This document shows, piece after piece, positions 60,749 through 64,000 of a DNA stretch of 64,000 nucleotides. Each line of letters begins with the position of its first letter. Within the stretch, counting starts at the first letter, position 1. The position numbers and the translations under genes are program-made. The stretch is from Aldehydirespirator sp965220485 (GTDB lineage: Bacteria > Actinomycetota > Acidimicrobiia > Acidimicrobiales > Aldehydirespiratoraceae). Where the stretch lies: positions 3,596,001 through 3,660,000 of the forward strand of contig OZ244832.1 of assembly GCA_965220485.1 (NCBI GenBank), given 5' to 3'. The notes under the pieces are model-generated. The model was given only the letters and a program-made list of their open reading frames with translations, searched no databases and had not been told where the DNA came from.

Positions 60749-60997
60749 GTGACCGTGACCGATCAAACTGACTGCGAGCTTCCTGACAAGGACAGCAGAC
60801 TGTTCGGTGGCGAGAACTGGGAAGGCGGCGTGACGGCCGCGCTGAGGCGTGCGGCAAAGCACGCCCACCTGATCGCCTACCAGACCGGCACAGGAGTGGT
60901 CGAGCGGCGCAATGGCAAGATGGGTGTGTACCCACCCGACCCGGCCATGTACGAGGATCTGATCCCGCCTCCCTTCGTGGAGAGCCCCGAGTCCTGA
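60749..60997 (+). CDS. Small partner protein, copy 2 (kinase missing)
   Basis: An 82-residue paralogue of the protein at 55517 (same GTG start, AAAGGAG site; VTVTDQTDCELPDKD, then GVTAALRRAAKHAHLIAYQT and KMGVYPPDPAMYEDLIP). It follows the nuoN fragment just as copy 1 follows nuoN, but the kinase gene is deleted. Preserved reading frame suggests it is still expressed. It could protect against the kinase of copy 1. Confidence 0.7.
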   Translation: MTVTDQTDCELPDKDSRLFGGENWEGGVTAALRRAAKHAHLIAYQTGTGVVERRNGKMGVYPPDPAMYEDLIPPPFVESPES

Positions 60998-61004
60998 GCC
61001 TTCA

Positions 61005-61475
61005 GTGCCGGGCCGGGGCGCACAGGAGCGGTTCGCGGCCGAGGCGGCCGAGCTGGGCCTCGACATCGACGTCCGGCGCTTCCCCCAAGGCACCCGCACC
61101 GCGGCCGAAGCGGCCGCGGCGGTGGGCTGCGAGTTGGGCCAGATTGTCAAGTCGTTGGTGTTCCTCTGCGACCGTGAACCGGTGCTGGCCCTCACCTCGG
61201 GGGCGCGGCGCGTGGACACCGACCTGCTGGGCGACGTACTGGGCGGAGTGATCACGAGGGCCGACGCCGAAGCGGTGCGGCGAGCCACGGGCTACTCGAT
61301 CGGGGGCACTCCGCCCTTTGGCCACCACCGCACGCTTCCGACGGTCATCGACGCCACGCTGCTGCAGTACGAGACGGTGTGGGCTGCGGCTGGAACGCCG
61401 GACACCGTGTTCGAGCTCTCCAGCGCGAACCTCGTTCAGTTCGCATCGGGCACGGTCGCCGACTTCGCAGTCTGA
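61005..61475 (+). CDS. ybaK: YbaK/EbsC-type aminoacyl-tRNA deacylase
   Basis: A 156-residue protein with the YbaK fold: VGCELGQIVKSLVFLCDREP, LALTSGARRVDTDLL and ATGYSIGGTPPFGHH, the substrate pocket segments. It removes wrongly attached amino acids (such as Cys or Ala) from tRNA. GTG 61005 lies 7 bases after the small partner gene. Confidence 0.9.
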   Translation: MPGRGAQERFAAEAAELGLDIDVRRFPQGTRTAAEAAAAVGCELGQIVKSLVFLCDREPVLALTSGARRVDTDLLGDVLGGVITRADAEAVRRATGYSIGGTPPFGHHRTLPTVIDATLLQYETVWAAAGTPDTVFELSSANLVQFASGTVADFAV

Positions 61476-61481
61476 ACGATA

Positions 61482-61526
61482 ATCATCGTACTTCTTGGGG
61501 ATCAATTCCGAAGAAGCGCGATGATT
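61482..61526. terminator. Hairpin between convergent genes
   Basis: AATCATCG (61482-61489) pairs with CGATGATT (61519-61526), and CTTCTT with AAGAAG inside. It lies between ybaK and the convergent binding-protein gene and may terminate both. Confidence 0.55.
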
Positions 61527-61551
61527 GCGGCGGACTGACGGCGCCGGTCCG

Positions 61552-63153
61552 CTACCCGGGTGCTGCTGTAGCCGGCGTGAACCAGGCGGTGGTCGAGCGC
61601 ATGCATCCCCAGGCATTCAACACACAGTTCGGATCGGCTCTCAGTATCCGGACCCGGTCGTTGCCGAAACGGTCGGTGCGGCCGAACTTGATCAGAGAGC
61701 CGAGGTCGGTCTCGTAGTGCGTGCCGGCCAGGGCCTCCATGATCGTTTCGTGCGTGAGCGGGCCGTCCATCCGGGAGATCGCGCCGAAGACCACGTCCAG
61801 GTAGTCGCATGTGGAGGTGAGCAGGTTCCAAGCATCGCTGTGGAACCGGTGCGAGAACGTCGCTGCCTCCGAGTTGGTGTTGCGAACGCTGAGACAGCCC
61901 CTGTCCATTGCGGAGATCTCATCTCCCGCGGCCCGTCTAGCGCTGATCTGAACCAGGTTGCCGGCCTGCCCGCGCGGCGCGTCCGTGAGCACCAAACTAG
62001 CGTTCTGGGAGTCGTTGATGATCCATCGCGGGAACCAGGCCCTCTGTTCGGCTGCCCGCATGAAGCGGCGGACGTCCGACCACTGGGCGGCGGTGACGAC
62101 GGTGGTCAAGCCCGAACTGCGGAAGCGGTCGGCGATGTCCAGGAAGTGCTGCTCGATGCGCTGCAGAATTTCTGCCTGGTCGGGGGGAAGCTGCTCCCGG
62201 AACCGGCGGGCCTCCCGCATCTCGGCGTCCGAGAGACCGCCCTCCAACAGTCGGGCCTGCCTCTCAATCCGCAGTATCCCGAGATCTGCGAACTCGGGCG
62301 GGACGATGTCCGTTTCGGCCACTGTCAGACCGGCCTGCTCGATTGCCAGCACGATCATCCCCGATGCCACATTGAACAGGCCGACGCGATCGTTGGGCGT
62401 GAGCTCGTCCGCCTGCAGGGCAGCTCTCACACCGGTCAACACCAGGTGCTCCTCGGAGCCTTGGTCCACGAACAGCAGTCCTCTCGCCGCGGCGAACTGA
62501 GCGTCGGACTTGGTGGCGTAGAGTCCGAGCGTGGGAAGCTGGGCGGCGAGGGTGATGCACTCGAAGGTCGTCTGGCTGAGGCCGAGGCTCAGCACGATCA
62601 GCGGCTGCTGCTGCGGCAGCTCCGTGCAGATGCGCCCGAACGACGCAGCCGGGTCGGTCAGACTCCAGAGGTAGTGCACGAACTCGACGCAGCGTCCGTT
62701 GGCCCCGCCGTTGATGTTCACCGCGTTGATGTAGGCGGCGATTAGGACGCCGGGATCTTCCACGACGATGGTCTCCAAGCCGACCGCCTCGAGTTCCGTG
62801 ATATTGGGGCCGACGTAGGCGATCGTCACGGGCTCGTGGGCTGCTTCGGCGGGCTGCTCACAAGGGTTGCCGCCTCGGACCGCCTGCGGGTTGCCGCCGG
62901 CCGCGGCGATACCGGTGCCGACTCTGGTGGAAATGAAGTCGCTGGCCGGGGCGGCTTCGACGGGTGAGGTCTCGGATCCGGCCACCCGCGTCTCGACGTT
63001 GGCGCTGCCGTCTGCGCCGTCGCCTCCCCCGCAGGCTGCGGCCGTGAGGCACAGCACCGCGAGAGCGCCGCCGAAGGCGAGCCTGCGTCGGCGCAGGGCG
63101 ACGGGTGCCATCGGGAGGCGGTCGAATGCGACGCCGGGATTGTCAGGCGTCAT
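61552..63153 (-). CDS. ABC-transporter substrate-binding lipoprotein (branched-chain amino acid type fold)
   Basis: A 533-residue protein with a lipoprotein signal (RRRRLAFGGALAVLCLTAAAC). The mature part has the periplasmic binding protein type I layout: PVTIAYVGPNITELEAVGLE, AAYINAVNINGGANGRCVEF, QTTFECITLAAQLPTLGLYA and VVTAAQWSDVRRFMRAA. Ligand unknown; several extra cysteines are present. ATG 63153 or an in-frame ATG at 63111 may be the start. Confidence 0.8.
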   Translation of the reverse strand: MTPDNPGVAFDRLPMAPVALRRRRLAFGGALAVLCLTAAACGGGDGADGSANVETRVAGSETSPVEAAPASDFISTRVGTGIAAAGGNPQAVRGGNPCEQPAEAAHEPVTIAYVGPNITELEAVGLETIVVEDPGVLIAAYINAVNINGGANGRCVEFVHYLWSLTDPAASFGRICTELPQQQPLIVLSLGLSQTTFECITLAAQLPTLGLYATKSDAQFAAARGLLFVDQGSEEHLVLTGVRAALQADELTPNDRVGLFNVASGMIVLAIEQAGLTVAETDIVPPEFADLGILRIERQARLLEGGLSDAEMREARRFREQLPPDQAEILQRIEQHFLDIADRFRSSGLTTVVTAAQWSDVRRFMRAAEQRAWFPRWIINDSQNASLVLTDAPRGQAGNLVQISARRAAGDEISAMDRGCLSVRNTNSEAATFSHRFHSDAWNLLTSTCDYLDVVFGAISRMDGPLTHETIMEALAGTHYETDLGSLIKFGRTDRFGNDRVRILRADPNCVLNAWGCMRSTTAWFTPATAAPG

Positions 63154-63223
63154 CGAGAGCCTCGGGAGCGATCAACGAGGGGAACTGCCCCTCGCTCAAC
63201 GGCTGGGCCAGTTGTTGAGCCAT
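63143..63223 (-). other. 26-codon ORF between two binding-protein genes
   Basis: ATG 63223 opens MAQQLAQPLSEGQFPSLIAP and its stop overlaps the start of the next gene by 11 bases. It resembles the junction ORFs of the respiratory operon, but chance is possible. Confidence 0.35.
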
Positions 63224-63233
63224 CACTCGTTGG

Positions 63234-64000
63234 CTAGCCGGTGATCCAGCCGCGCCAGAGATCCTCGTTGGCGGCCAGCCAGTCCTGGGCGGCAACGGAC
63301 GGAGTCTGGCCTCTGACGTCCACTGCGGCAGCCATGTCGGCCAGCGTCGTGTTGGTGAAGTTCATCCGCTTGACGATGACCGAGGCGGCAGGCCACTTCC
63401 CGGGGAACCGCGCGCTCACGCCGGTCTTGAGATACCCGTCCGAAGGGCTGCCGCAGTCATGGGTCAGGTCGGGGTTCATGCCCCACTCGGGATCGGTGAT
63501 GCAGGCGTCCTCGAAGGCGGGAAACTCCACGAACTTGCCCTCATAGACCGCTTCCACAAAGTTCGGCGTCCAGTTGAGCAGCACGATCGGCGTCTGGTCT
63601 GTCCACGACGCCTCCAGCTCGATCCACAGGTGGGCGGCGGAGGTCACGTTCACCACGTCGAAGTCCAGGCCGAGGGCCGCGACGCGCTCCGCGTCGCCGT
63701 ACTCCCAGTCCGCCTGGCCAGCCAGGTAGCGGCCCTTGTCGCCGGTCTCCTCCGTGGCGAAGATGGACGCGCAGTCGTTCAACGCCTCCCAGTCGGGAAG
63801 GCCCGGGCACTGCTCCTCCACATAGATCGGGTACCACCACTCCTCGCGGGTCACCGCGTCGTGGGTGGCCCAGTCGAGCACACAGCCCTTGTTCACTTGC
63901 TCCCGGAAGGCCATCCCGAACGCTGGCTCCCAGACCTCCTGCACGAGATCGATGTCGCCATCGCACATGGCCTGGTACACCTCTTGACTGTCGATGGGCA
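63234..64000 (-). CDS. Glycine-betaine-type ABC substrate-binding protein, C-terminal part
   Basis: The frame is open to the window end, so the N terminus lies outside. The visible 255 residues match OpuAC-like binding proteins: VYQAMCDGDIDLVQEVWEPA, LDFDVVNVTSAAHLWIELEA, TPIVLLNWTPNFVEAVYEG and AQDWLAANEDLWRGWI at the end. Such proteins deliver quaternary amines to an importer. The transporter genes are probably beyond 64000. Confidence 0.85.
   Translation of the reverse strand, partial: PIDSQEVYQAMCDGDIDLVQEVWEPAFGMAFREQVNKGCVLDWATHDAVTREEWWYPIYVEEQCPGLPDWEALNDCASIFATEETGDKGRYLAGQADWEYGDAERVAALGLDFDVVNVTSAAHLWIELEASWTDQTPIVLLNWTPNFVEAVYEGKFVEFPAFEDACITDPEWGMNPDLTHDCGSPSDGYLKTGVSARFPGKWPAASVIVKRMNFTNTTLADMAAAVDVRGQTPSVAAQDWLAANEDLWRGWITG

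Overview
The window is a high-GC actinobacterial chromosome segment, most likely from class Acidimicrobiia. The evidence is an acyl-CoA carboxylase beta/epsilon pair, an mshA-ybjN pair (mycothiol synthesis), a tRNA-Lys gene, and several secreted proteins ending in or starting with the S-layer-homology-like repeats (T-R-A-x-M-A-x-F) that are common in that class. No species can be named from the sequence alone.

Layout. 0-10.8 kb: the 3' end of a carboxylase beta subunit with its epsilon subunit, a protease remnant, a large secreted WSDG-repeat protein, an ISL3 transposase remnant, aat, a methyltransferase-like gene, a degenerate S51-like gene, a membrane-anchored cyclophilin and two envelope proteins. 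10.9-18.9 kb: one 2653-residue exported protein that carries two copies of a PEP/pyruvate-dikinase-like (glucan water dikinase order) phosphotransfer module between cadherin and fibronectin domains. 19-26 kb: tRNA-Lys, a hairpin cluster, housekeeping genes (DUF2237, HigA-like, YgjP peptidase, histidine phosphatase, MoaD), a lipoprotein set between duplicated flanks, then mshA-ybjN. 26.5-54.9 kb: a long respiratory operon with a ferredoxin, a split b6-type cytochrome b, Rieske protein, diheme cytochrome c and a complete complex I set nuoA-N. It is interrupted between nuoF and nuoG by a 6-kb envelope cassette (SLH-like protein, M23 peptidase, small penicillin-binding protein, O-antigen-ligase-like protein). 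55-64 kb: a zeta-toxin-like kinase with a small partner, an SLH/helical-repeat/zinc-peptidase surface protein, decayed ligB and phyH genes, a nuoN fragment with a second copy of the small partner, a YbaK-like deacylase and two ABC-transporter binding proteins, the last one cut by the window end.

The respiratory genes should work as one electron-transfer chain: NADH to quinone through NuoA-N, then quinol to cytochrome c through the b/Rieske/c complex. The most unusual structural theme is at gene boundaries. Many cistron junctions in the respiratory operon carry duplicated stop/start segments that form very short ORFs (6-50 codons), each overlapping or abutting its neighbours so that ribosomes could pass from gene to gene. 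Two junctions hold triple tandem copies (38-bp units at nuoD/nuoE, 37-bp units at nuoK/nuoL). Related signs of duplication are repeat-extended tails of nuoH and nuoM, an inverted piece of nuoG inside the 3' end of nuoI, a dispersed gene-end repeat, and duplicated blocks around the 22.5-24 kb lipoprotein. Two poly-G tracts (G15, G16) are also present, and the G15 one breaks the reading frame of a surface-protein gene.
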